A stretch of 9,510 nucleotides of DNA from Spirochaetaceae bacterium (GCA_031265025.1 JAISDF010000155.1:1-9510), one strand, 5' to 3'; positions 1 to 6,701 are shown, counted from the first letter of the stretch. Translations and numbers: made by a program. The notes: generated by a model not told the origin, from the letters alone.

Positions 1-1289
1 ACAAGGCGGTCCATAAAGGCGGAACGGCGGCCTGAGTCAAGGACCGTGTCTTCTTCCACATAGTCCTCCCTGCGCCGCGAAAGCGTATCAAGGTAGTTCC
101 AGGCCTTGGGCAGGTAATCAAGCTCAAAGAGGACAGCCCCTCCCGCTTTTACATAGCCGTTGACATTCCGGCTCTGAAAGAGAAATTCCTTTTCGCCGTC
201 AAGGTCAAAGTCAAAGGCCTGCAGCGAAGGAATAAAATCCCCCCGTTCCCTGGTGATGCGCTCCGCGCCGAGAAGGGAGCGGTACACAGCCTTGCGTATG
301 CCGCTGCTGTAAAGGCCGCCGTTTCCCGAATGGCAGAACACGTCGGCGCCCTGGGCCTTCCAGAGTTCCTCCCTGGCGGTGCGCTTCCGCGATTTATCGC
401 CCCTGAGCTGGTTGATGAGGACTCCGGTATATATCATTTTTGAATAGACATTGTTCGCTTCGGGATATTTTATCAGGAAGTTCTTTTCCGTTGTGGCCGG
501 GAAAAAAACCTTTCTGGACGGCTCTGAATTTTTAAGGCTCCTTCCCGGCGTGGTAAAGACAACGCGGTCCTTCCACCCGGTGAGGGCCTCAAAAAAACGC
601 TGCAAAGAAAATTCGTTTGACTCGTCCTCCCCCGAGCGGTAAAAGCCGTCGGGAAACACGCAGACCAGGCCGCCGGCCGATTTGGACAGTTCCTTTGAAA
701 GCTGGGCCAGGGCCGCCCCGGTTTCCATCTCGGCGAAGGAACGGGAAAGACGGAGCGAAAGGGGAAAAAGGGTGATGAGCTTTCCCTGGTCCTCGGAAAT
801 ACAGGGACAAAAGAAATCCCTGACGCCTGAGTCCCTGAAAAGTTTTTCCTCCGCGAAGACATAGCTCATCCCGGCGGTGTTGAGGGGCACGGCAAGGGCA
901 TTGTCCCAGCCGAGGCCGGATATCCAGCATCCCAGGGGCCTCTTGCCGAACTGCTTCCGTATATAAGTAGTCAGCATCTCAATCTGGCCTATCTTGTCCG
1001 AAAGGGAAAGGAGGGGCATCATGGGTTCGTAGAATCCGCCGCCTATAAGCTCTATCTGTTTGCGGGTGATAAGATCGTCAAGCAGCATGATGAATTCGGG
1101 ATGGTTCCGCTCTATCCATGAGAGCAGCGTACCCGAATAGTGGAGCGCGGCAGGTATATCGGGAAACCTGTACAAGGTGGTGACAAAGGGTTTAATTTTT
1201 TTTGTATAGGCTTCTTCAAAGTCCCCATGATCAGAACCATAAGGAATATGATTATGGGAGCCTAGAATAACGCGTATCGTACCCGCCAT
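1..1289 (-). CDS. GH57-like 4-alpha-glucanotransferase/amylase-family protein, 3' end missing, catalytic Glu replaced
   Basis: An open frame of 429 codons starts at ATG 1289 and runs off the left edge without a stop. The N-terminus carries GH57 motif 1 as HNHIPYG (residues 12-18; usually HNHQPxG). It is followed by GGGFYEP (83-89), then DKIGQIEMLTTYIRKQFGKR (98-117), typical of GH57 glucanotransferases. Next comes CWISGLGW (121-128), where the family has a W-L-T-E-R-V-W type motif holding the nucleophile Glu; here that position is Gly125. VFPDG (211-215) may keep the acid/base Asp. Residues about 279-340 resemble the central DUF1925 domain (AREELWKAQGADVF, GGLY, IRKAVYRSLL). From about 358 the DUF1926-type C-terminal domain begins (DFDLDGEKEF, FELDY, DTLSRR). 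Family members act on alpha-1,4-glucans such as glycogen or maltodextrin. No clear Shine-Dalgarno precedes the ATG, but the start fits the family N-terminus. Family membership is firm; activity is doubtful. Confidence 0.88.
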   Translation of the reverse strand, partial: MAGTIRVILGSHNHIPYGSDHGDFEEAYTKKIKPFVTTLYRFPDIPAALHYSGTLLSWIERNHPEFIMLLDDLITRKQIELIGGGFYEPMMPLLSLSDKIGQIEMLTTYIRKQFGKRPLGCWISGLGWDNALAVPLNTAGMSYVFAEEKLFRDSGVRDFFCPCISEDQGKLITLFPLSLRLSRSFAEMETGAALAQLSKELSKSAGGLVCVFPDGFYRSGEDESNEFSLQRFFEALTGWKDRVVFTTPGRSLKNSEPSRKVFFPATTEKNFLIKYPEANNVYSKMIYTGVLINQLRGDKSRKRTAREELWKAQGADVFCHSGNGGLYSSGIRKAVYRSLLGAERITRERGDFIPSLQAFDFDLDGEKEFLFQSRNVNGYVKAGGAVLFELDYLPKAWNYLDTLSRRREDYVEEDTVLDSGRRSAFMDRL

Positions 1290-1351
1290 GCAATTTATAC
1301 CGGAGCTTTTATCTTAGACTACTTTTTTTGTTCTGAATAGGGGCGTTTACA
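1290..1351 (-). other. 62-bp spacer between rnfA and the GH57-like gene
   Basis: This spacer is AT-rich compared with the genes on either side and contains an A7 run on the minus strand. No strong hairpin, terminator or Shine-Dalgarno is visible. A TAAGAT hexamer could serve as a -10 element for the GH57-like gene, but no convincing -35 is paired with it. It is the largest gap in the run of minus-strand genes, so the GH57-like gene may have its own promoter or be read through from the rnf operon. Confidence 0.4.
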
Positions 1352-1927
1352 TTAAAAGAAACCAATGGCGCCCAAAAGCAGCGCCGCCGCCGAGGAGAAA
1401 ATCAAAGAGAGAAACCCTATTGAAATGAGGAGCAGGGGGCTTCCCCTGAGGCAGGGAGGCACGGCCTCAAGCGTCGAGCGCTTCTCGATTTCCCGTATGG
1501 TGAGGAGGGAAAAGAGCAGCCCCAGGGAAAAGCCCAGGGCCAGAACCACCGCTTCGGCCAAAGACGAGGCAAGGGTAAGGGTAAGGTAGGACGCCACCAG
1601 GGAGAGGCCGCTTTGGGTATGGTCCTCCCCGGAGCCGTCTCCCGGCGGGAAAAAGCGCTTCAGCACAGTGCCGTACAGACAGTGGGTCAGCACCGCCAGG
1701 GGAAGTATGAGCACATTGCCCATAAAGCCCGCGGCCAGGGGTACGGCCAGATAAAAAACCACGATCCAGACCGTCATCACCGAACAGAAAAGAACAAGGG
1801 CGCGGAAGGCGAAAAATCCCGCGGCGGGGCTTTTCGCGCGGCCCAGGGAAGCGAGGTCAAGGCCGAACTGAAAAACAAGATTCGACGAGAGGGCGGCAAA
1901 CAGGGCAAGGGAAAAGTACAGTCCCAC
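1352..1927 (-). CDS. rnfA: RnfA-like membrane subunit lacking the Fe-S cysteines
   Basis: This is a 191-residue polytopic membrane protein of the RnfA/NqrE family, last gene of the operon. A longer in-frame ATG exists at 1984, but it would overlap rnfE by 56 nt. GTG at 1927 has GGAGGAG six bases upstream, lies one base after the rnfE stop, and gives the family's usual length of about 191-193. The C-terminal third aligns well with RnfA: GFSLGLLFSLLTIREIEKR (132-150) corresponds to the G-F-x-L...IRERL stretch, and VPPCLRGSPLLLISIGFLSL (156-175) to the VPxPFRGxxIxLITAGL stretch. In known RnfA, a Cys in GxCPF and a Cys in TTNCAVLG jointly bind an intramembrane [2Fe-2S] with RnfE. Here the matching stretches are FGLDLASLG (21-29) and SYLTLTLASSLAEA (113-126), with no Cys in either. 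The Cys present (48, 83, 159) lie elsewhere. Membership is confident; conventional electron transfer is doubtful. Confidence 0.85.
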   Translation of the reverse strand: MGLYFSLALFAALSSNLVFQFGLDLASLGRAKSPAAGFFAFRALVLFCSVMTVWIVVFYLAVPLAAGFMGNVLILPLAVLTHCLYGTVLKRFFPPGDGSGEDHTQSGLSLVASYLTLTLASSLAEAVVLALGFSLGLLFSLLTIREIEKRSTLEAVPPCLRGSPLLLISIGFLSLIFSSAAALLLGAIGFF

Positions 1928-1928
1928 G

Positions 1929-2555
1929 TTACGCTCCTCCGCCCAAGGTTTCGTTCCGTATTTTCCTGAACAGGACCACGGCATAGCCTAAAAGTATGCA
2001 GCCTCCGGCGGAAGTGCCGACAAGACGCGGAAGATACGGGTTTGCCTGATCCGCGAAGGCCCATTCTATGATCCCCTGGCTCCCCGGAACGGAAAGGGCG
2101 CCGTAGGCAAGGGGTTCCCGGACAAGGGCGAAGCCCGTGATAAGGCCGCCCAGTATCAGGGCTTCCAGTACGGCCTCGTAAAGCCCGTCGTCAGGTTCCA
2201 GGGTATCGAAATTCTTGCTCACCGAGCTACCGATAAACGAGACGGGAACCAGAAGCACGACGATATTCAGTTCAAGAACAAGAAGGGGAGAGGCCAGGGA
2301 GAGGATAAGCGCGAAAGCGCCCGAAAAGAAACCGGCGATAAATATCAACACCAGGCATCTGCCGGCGCGGGGTATGATTTTTTTCGCGCAGAGGGATACC
2401 GCGGCGCTGAGTACATAGATGAAGATCAGGGCAAGCACCGTTATCAGGGCAAAGGCCAGGCGCGACGAAGCGAGAATGAGCAGGGCGCCGCTTGAAAGGG
2501 AAACCAGGGGACCCTGGGAGCCCCAGAAGGGATGGTTTTCAGGGAAATTACTCAT
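1929..2555 (-). CDS. rnfE: RnfE-like membrane subunit lacking the Fe-S cysteines
   Basis: This is a 208-residue hydrophobic protein with about six membrane segments. Its position between rnfG and rnfA and its overall pattern fit RnfE/NqrD. ATG 2555 is preferred over a TTG at 2576 because AAAGGA lies eight bases before it. It overlaps the rnfG stop by 8 nt. Recognisable points are the N-terminal ENHPFWGSQGPLVSL (6-20), matching the usual N-P-x-x-V-x-x-L-G-L-C-P-x-L, and DGLYEAVLEALILGGLITGF (123-142) followed by ALVREPLA (143-150), matching the DGxxxGxGFxxAL...REI stretch. The conserved Cys before Pro in the first helix is Gly15 (QGP). The second conserved Cys (family V-N-C-I) falls in LLVPVSFIG (101-109) and is also absent. 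Its only Cys (56, 67, 186) are in non-equivalent places. Sequence divergence is higher than usual, so the name rests partly on operon position. Confidence 0.78.
   Translation of the reverse strand: MSNFPENHPFWGSQGPLVSLSSGALLILASSRLAFALITVLALIFIYVLSAAVSLCAKKIIPRAGRCLVLIFIAGFFSGAFALILSLASPLLVLELNIVVLLVPVSFIGSSVSKNFDTLEPDDGLYEAVLEALILGGLITGFALVREPLAYGALSVPGSQGIIEWAFADQANPYLPRLVGTSAGGCILLGYAVVLFRKIRNETLGGGA
1934..1940 (-). promoter_or_regulatory. Ribosome binding site that sets the GTG start of rnfA
   Basis: GGAGGAG lies six bases before GTG 1927 and spans the last codons of rnfE. It fixes the rnfA start at GTG, giving 191 residues, in place of an upstream ATG at 1984 inside rnfE. Confidence 0.8.
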
Positions 2556-3000
2556 CGCGTTGTTCCTTTGATTCAAGGCTGCGCCGGTATATTCCCAGCA
2601 AAGCCCGCGGCATGGTCTCGAGCACCCTGGCGCTGTGGCCGCTCAGGGGAATGATTTCGGTAACTTTTCCGTCTCCCGACAGTGTGGCCAGGCATGAGGC
2701 GGGAACCCCGCCCGAAAGAACGGAAAATACCGCCGCCCTGCCCGTGCCGTCTTCCAGTTCATACCAGTGGGCAAAGGCCCCCGAAAACGCGGCCGGTTTT
2801 TTTTCATCCTGAATTTTCCGTATCCGCCTGGGATCATGCGCTTCCGCCAGTGCCCGGTTCACCGTCTGAATAAAACGCGCCTCCCTCGGAGAACCGGTAA
2901 ACAGCCAGAGAAGCGTATTGAGCAGCAGTATGCCCCCTATCCACGCGGCTATGATGCCCCATTCCTTTACGGGGCCTGAGAGGGGGGCGTTATCGCTCAT
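2548..3000 (-). CDS. rnfG: RnfG-like subunit, short, without the flavinylation motif
   Basis: This is a 150-residue protein with one N-terminal membrane helix (about 15-35) and the remainder predicted outside the cytoplasm, as in RnfG. ATG 3000 has GGAGGAG five bases upstream and is chosen over a TTG at 3021; the gene overlaps the rnfD stop by 11 nt. The region GTGRAAVFSVLSGG (85-98) followed by LATLSGDGKVTEIIPLSGHS (104-123) resembles the start of the FMN-binding domain of RnfG/NqrC, where GxxGPI...DGKI..I....H.ETPG is usual. The protein ends about 27 residues after GHS. Typical RnfG continues to a D-x-x-S-G-A-T motif, whose Thr carries covalent FMN, and is about 180-210 residues long. No SGAT or similar motif is present. 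The assignment rests on position, topology and this partial domain match; a flavin-free structural role is inferred. Confidence 0.7.
   Translation of the reverse strand: MSDNAPLSGPVKEWGIIAAWIGGILLLNTLLWLFTGSPREARFIQTVNRALAEAHDPRRIRKIQDEKKPAAFSGAFAHWYELEDGTGRAAVFSVLSGGVPASCLATLSGDGKVTEIIPLSGHSARVLETMPRALLGIYRRSLESKEQRDE
2564..2569 (-). promoter_or_regulatory. Ribosome binding site that sets the rnfE start
   Basis: AAAGGA lies eight bases before ATG 2555, within the end of rnfG, and favours this ATG over the in-frame TTG at 2576. Confidence 0.65.
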
Positions 3001-4057
3001 CGGCGCTCCTCCGTTTTTCAAAGAAGAAGCGGTTTTCAGCGCCCCGTATCAGGGGAACCAGGGCGTTTACCAGCGCGACGGCAAAAAAGGCCCCGTAGAC
3101 CTCCCCGCCTGGATACCTGAAGATAAAACTGAAAAGCGCGGCCAGGACAGATACGGCGGCGGCGCCGGCAGTTGACTTGGGCCCTGTCGCCGGGTCGGCA
3201 AGGAGTATGAAGGCGGCAACAAGGGTTCCCCCGGTACACAGGCCGAACAGCACATCGCCGCCGCCTGAAAACCCGCCGTAGGGAAGGGCCCCGAAAAGGC
3301 GTATCAAAAGGCCGTATACGGCAAGGTATACCGCCGGCATCCAGAAGCGGCTTATCTGGGCCGCGGTAATAAGCACGGTTGCCGAGGCGAGGGCAAAAAG
3401 CCCCCGGTCGGCGATGAGCGCCGGACCGTCAAAGCAAAAGAGCTGTACATAGCCTTCGGGAAGAGTCGCCCTGAAAAAAGAAAAAACCGTCGAGTTGAGC
3501 AGCCCCGTAAGCATGCCGTCGAATGTTCCCGCGCCGTAGCCGGCAAGTTTTATGATTCCCATGGGGGAACCCGCCGGATCAACATAGCCCCTTGACAGCG
3601 CGCCGGAAAGGATGGACAGGGCCGAACCTTCAAGATTTTGGGAAAAAAGAAAGCCGAATGAAAAGCGTATAAAGAGCCAGCCTCCCAGGGCGGGGTTGAG
3701 CCAGTTGGATCCGAGGCCCCCGAAACTGTGTTTGACAACGGCGACGGCAAAGGCCGCGCCCAGGGCCGGGATCAGGGGAGGCAGCGTATTGGGCAGAAGC
3801 AGGGTGAGTATCAGCGCTGTCGCCGCGGCGCTGCCGTCAAGAAGGGTCATGGTTTTGTTTCGTATGTTGACAAGGAATTCGGTTCCAAGGGCCGCGGCAA
3901 GGGCCGCGAAGGCGGCATAGAGTGAATGAAAGCCGTCGGTCAGCGAGGACTGCAGTATTACCGCGAACACACAGATATTGAGCAGCCACATCCTCCACCG
4001 GGTTGAACGGGAAAGATTTATCTGGGGCTCCAGGGCAGTAAGGATATGGTCTTTCAT
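2990..4057 (-). CDS. rnfD: RnfD-like membrane subunit
   Basis: This is a 355-residue multi-spanning membrane protein of the RnfD/NqrB family, usual length about 320-350. ATG 4057 forms an ATGA overlap with the rnfC stop and has AGGGAG five bases upstream. An alternative start at 4117 would lie deep inside rnfC and is rejected. Family marks are SFGGLGSNWLNPAL (111-124), LLLPNTLPPLIPALGAAFAV (86-105), FILLADPATGPKSTAG (283-298; usual F-x-A-T-D-P-x-T-x-P-x-T) and VALVNALVPLI (327-337). In characterised RnfD/NqrB a Thr in a G-A-T-P-L type motif binds FMN through a phosphoester. Here the equivalent stretch is VDPAGSPMG (159-167), placing Ser164 at that site. Flavinylation on Ser is possible but cannot be assumed. 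Family assignment is strong. Confidence 0.92.
   Translation of the reverse strand: MKDHILTALEPQINLSRSTRWRMWLLNICVFAVILQSSLTDGFHSLYAAFAALAAALGTEFLVNIRNKTMTLLDGSAAATALILTLLLPNTLPPLIPALGAAFAVAVVKHSFGGLGSNWLNPALGGWLFIRFSFGFLFSQNLEGSALSILSGALSRGYVDPAGSPMGIIKLAGYGAGTFDGMLTGLLNSTVFSFFRATLPEGYVQLFCFDGPALIADRGLFALASATVLITAAQISRFWMPAVYLAVYGLLIRLFGALPYGGFSGGGDVLFGLCTGGTLVAAFILLADPATGPKSTAGAAAVSVLAALFSFIFRYPGGEVYGAFFAVALVNALVPLIRGAENRFFFEKRRSADER
3006..3012 (-). promoter_or_regulatory. Ribosome binding site that sets the rnfG start
   Basis: GGAGGAG lies five bases before ATG 3000, inside the 3' end of rnfD. It supports ATG 3000 over the TTG at 3021, which would place this Shine-Dalgarno within the coding region. 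Confidence 0.8.
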
Positions 4058-5352
4058 GACTGCTCCCTGCCCGCCATGTCCCGTATGGAAGAACTTAACG
4101 CTATGCGGGAAGGGCACACCAGATCACAGCAGCCGCAGCTATGGCAGGCGCCCATCGGTCCGGCCATAACCATGCCGAGTTTTGATGCCTTGTAGAGGGC
4201 CTCGGGATCAAGTCCCACAGGGCATACCGCGCGGCACTCGCCGCAGCCTATACAGCCCGCCCCCGGCAGGCTGCTCCTGTGTTTTTCGAGGAGGGCGAAA
4301 ACCGCGAAGCTCGTTTTAATCACCGGCTCATCGAGATTCGCCACCGGTTTTCCCGAAAGGGGCGAGCCCGTGGCTATGCACCCCGGAATTCCGGCAAAGC
4401 CGCCGCACTGGTCAAAGAGTTCGCCTATTCTCGTTCCTATTCTTACCTTGAGCACCCTGGGTTTTTTTACCGCCGAACCCCCCACCGCCACATAACGCTC
4501 CAGTATGGGTTTCTTGAGCTTCACCGCGTCAAACACGGCGGCAAGGGTAGCCGGGCCGAGGGTCAAAAAACCGCCCAGCTCAAGGCCTTCTTTTTTTTCA
4601 AACTGCCTGAGCGCGTACTCAAGTTCCCGCTGGTTGTGCTGGGGATAGCGGTCGCCCACAACCATAATGTTCACCGGTATCCCGAAGGAACCGGCCTTTT
4701 CGGTAAAGCGCGCGGCAAGTTCTTCTTCACCCTGGGAAACCACAAAGACTATCCTGTCAGCCATGGCCGCCCTGGCGGTAATGACGCTCCCCTCGGCGAT
4801 ACGGTCAAGTTTTTCGTGAACCAGGACATAATCGGCGGCAAGCCAGGGATCGTCAAAGACACAGCGCACCACGACGCTCAGATGACTGTCCCTGCCCCTG
4901 CGGGCGGCGATAAGGTCGGAAACCGGAATGCCGCTCCCTTCCATCTCCACTATGCCGTACTGGGAAATGACGCGCTGTATCTCCGGGGCGCTGAGGCTGG
5001 TCCAGGGAAAAACCTCCTCCCGCCTGCCGAGTTTTTCAAAGGACCCGGCAAGGTGAATCACCAGGGCCTCATTGACCGTGTCATCGGCGGCCTTCCAGGA
5101 TACAAAACGCAGCACCCTGCCCGGAACCGTCGCGTGGACATTGGCCGAACCGCGTCCCTGGCCCCTTCCTATGAGCATGCCCTCGCTGACCCTTTCCCCG
5201 GAAGTAACCACGGGATAGGCCTTGCTGCCCGAATGTTGAATCAGGGGCAGTACCGAAAGGGAAGGAAGAAAAGCCGTGGTATAGTCATCACGGGGAGGCA
5301 CGGAATGATCTTCGTATTTTATCCCGCCACGGGAAAAAGAATAAATTTTCAT
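4054..5352 (-). CDS. rnfC: RnfC-like subunit with two [4Fe-4S] sites and a degenerate FMN/NADH site
   Basis: This is a 432-residue peripheral subunit. The N-terminal RGGI (8-11) and PLIQHSGSKAYPVV (36-49) match the RnfC N-domain. VHATVPGRVL (72-81) is the lipoyl-like turn. YPQHNQRELEYAL (236-248) corresponds to the usual Y-P-Q-G-x-E-x-x-L. VGGSAVKKPRVLKVRIGTRI (290-309) is typical, as is the later GSPLSGKPVANLDEPVIK stretch (329-346). Two ferredoxin motifs are intact: C367, C370, C373, C377 and C403, C406, C409, C413. In contrast, the Rossmann-like GMGGAGFPT signature is reduced to VEMEGSGIPVS (135-145). The NxAECEPY signature that follows is RCVFDDPWLAADY (163-175). ATG 5352 overlaps the upstream TGA (ATGA); the Shine-Dalgarno is weak, so translational coupling is likely. 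RnfC normally takes or delivers electrons at NADH; that role is questionable here. Confidence 0.93.
   Translation of the reverse strand: MKIYSFSRGGIKYEDHSVPPRDDYTTAFLPSLSVLPLIQHSGSKAYPVVTSGERVSEGMLIGRGQGRGSANVHATVPGRVLRFVSWKAADDTVNEALVIHLAGSFEKLGRREEVFPWTSLSAPEIQRVISQYGIVEMEGSGIPVSDLIAARRGRDSHLSVVVRCVFDDPWLAADYVLVHEKLDRIAEGSVITARAAMADRIVFVVSQGEEELAARFTEKAGSFGIPVNIMVVGDRYPQHNQRELEYALRQFEKKEGLELGGFLTLGPATLAAVFDAVKLKKPILERYVAVGGSAVKKPRVLKVRIGTRIGELFDQCGGFAGIPGCIATGSPLSGKPVANLDEPVIKTSFAVFALLEKHRSSLPGAGCIGCGECRAVCPVGLDPEALYKASKLGMVMAGPMGACHSCGCCDLVCPSRIALSSSIRDMAGREQS
4063..4068 (-). promoter_or_regulatory. Ribosome binding site that sets the rnfD start
   Basis: AGGGAG lies five bases before ATG 4057 inside the last codons of rnfC. 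Together with the ATGA overlap it supports the 355-residue RnfD and coupled translation. Confidence 0.7.
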
Positions 5353-6695
5353 GCGGCGATCCGCCTGTCACTGTACCGGGCCGAAACGGCCGATTTCTCA
5401 CCGGCCCGGCCCCGCAAAAGCCGCGCGGGAAGCAGCAACGCGCAGAGGCCCGCTGTCCAGAGCAGGCCGGGAAACGCGGCGGGAGCGGCGGGGTTTTCAA
5501 AAAGGGTAAAAAGCGCCGTATCCTCAGCGCTAATACGGGGCATGGCGACATCGCGGGGCACGGCGGTAACAGCGCCGATAAGACCGTCGCTGTCCAGGCT
5601 GTAGACAGCGTAGCCCACCCCTTCCGGCGCGCCCGAAGGTTCACCTAAAGGCACGCCTAAAGACGAACCCAGGGGCCTGTAGGAAAAATCCTTCTGAAAG
5701 GACAGGTGCTGCTCAAAATCGGCCCTGGTAACGGAAATCTTTCTCTGCATCCCGGTACCATGGTAAAGGTTTACACCCCGAAAGAAAAGGGGAAAGGCAA
5801 AGACAAGCGCCGCGCCCAGGGCAAAAGGAAGCAGTATGGGGAAACTTTCGCGGAAAAATCCCTGTTCGGGAATTATGGAAAGGGGAATGAAGCGCTTATG
5901 CCCCAGAGTCCGCGCCAGGGCCTTCCCGCGCCAGGGGGAAAGCCACGCGAGAAACAGCGAGAGGGGAAGAACGAGAAACACGGGAAAAGGAATCCCGCTT
6001 ATGACAAAAAGGCCGGTCCAGAGCAGGGCAAGCGGCGCCAGGGCCGCAAGGCGTTTTGCGGAAAACGCCGACCATTCTTCCATGACCGGGGCAAGCAGGT
6101 CAAACATGAGGCAGAGCAGGGCGGCAAGGACAAAACCCTGGGGGCCGAACCAGGAGAGAACCCCCAGGAGGGGAAGGGCAAAAACAAAAACCCGCCTGAA
6201 CAGAAAAAGCATAAGCAGCGACGACCCGGCAAAAACAAGCGGGGGAAAGATCAGGGGCCGGGAAAAACCTTCCGCCTCAAAACTGTGGGGAATGTCCGCC
6301 AGCGCCGACGCGATCTTTTTCTTGAGGGCCGCGCCCCTGGGGAAAAAGAGCAGCCTCGCTTCGCCGTCCGTAAAGGCCGAGCGGAGTTTTTCGGCATAGC
6401 CGTCATCACGGGGATCGCGGCTGTCAATGCGCCCCCTGTACTGGTCAAGGGGAATTGTTTCTATTCCGCCAAAATCATCGAAAAAAACCCTCTGGCCCGA
6501 TTCGGAAATCACCGGCCCTATACCCGCGGCGTCAAGCAGGGAGCGCAGACGCCTGTCGCTGTACGACGGGTCAACCCGCAGGACGCCGTAGGAAGCGCCG
6601 GTTTTGGGCATGACCCTGTACACGAGAACACCAAAACCCAGGGTAAGGACAAGGGCGGCGAGGCAGCATAGTACCGTGGGCTTTTCCGTAATCAT
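5349..6695 (-). CDS. Unrecognised multi-pass membrane protein coupled to rnfC
   Basis: I do not recognise a family for this 448-residue protein. It has one N-terminal helix (about 7-28), then a hydrophilic, probably extracytoplasmic domain (about 30-145) with few distinctive motifs. A cluster of hydrophobic segments follows (about 146-254). After a short basic loop (WRGKALARTLGHKRF, 255-269) comes another helix (about 286-306), a second hydrophilic domain (about 307-405), and a last helix (about 407-427) before a basic tail. ATG 6695 has AGGGA six bases upstream, whereas a TTG at 6701 is too close to it. The gene follows the DUF212 gene by 9 nt and its TGA overlaps the rnfC ATG. It contains no CxxC, haem or Fe-S motif. 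Being co-translated with the Rnf-like genes, it could be an accessory subunit or assembly factor; this is inference from position only. Confidence 0.85.
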   Translation of the reverse strand: MITEKPTVLCCLAALVLTLGFGVLVYRVMPKTGASYGVLRVDPSYSDRRLRSLLDAAGIGPVISESGQRVFFDDFGGIETIPLDQYRGRIDSRDPRDDGYAEKLRSAFTDGEARLLFFPRGAALKKKIASALADIPHSFEAEGFSRPLIFPPLVFAGSSLLMLFLFRRVFVFALPLLGVLSWFGPQGFVLAALLCLMFDLLAPVMEEWSAFSAKRLAALAPLALLWTGLFVISGIPFPVFLVLPLSLFLAWLSPWRGKALARTLGHKRFIPLSIIPEQGFFRESFPILLPFALGAALVFAFPLFFRGVNLYHGTGMQRKISVTRADFEQHLSFQKDFSYRPLGSSLGVPLGEPSGAPEGVGYAVYSLDSDGLIGAVTAVPRDVAMPRISAEDTALFTLFENPAAPAAFPGLLWTAGLCALLLPARLLRGRAGEKSAVSARYSDRRIAA

Positions 6696-6701
6696 GAACA
6701 A

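Noticed and set aside
473..862. Shorter open frames of 60-129 codons on both strands inside 450-930.
   Set aside because: All lie within the GH57-like gene in other frames and show no domain signature.
1318..1333. A run of T on the plus strand (A on the minus strand) in the spacer after rnfA, considered as a terminator.
   Set aside because: On the transcribed strand it is an A-run, not a T-run, and no GC-rich hairpin stands before it.
4279..5604. A 441-codon open frame on the plus strand across rnfC.
   Set aside because: It is antisense to a clear RnfC homologue, shows no family motif, and is an effect of the GC-rich third positions on the other strand.
5706..6671. A 321-codon open frame on the plus strand antisense to the 448-residue membrane protein.
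   Set aside because: Its composition is extreme in Lys, Gly, Arg and Gln, as expected for the reverse of a Leu/Phe/Pro-rich membrane protein, and the minus-strand frame has a ribosome binding site and overlaps rnfC in operon style.
5349..6695. A repeated YSDRR at the N-terminal region (45-49) and the C-terminus (441-445) of the 448-residue protein, considered as a duplicated domain.
   Set aside because: The match is five residues long and the flanks differ, so chance is the simplest explanation.
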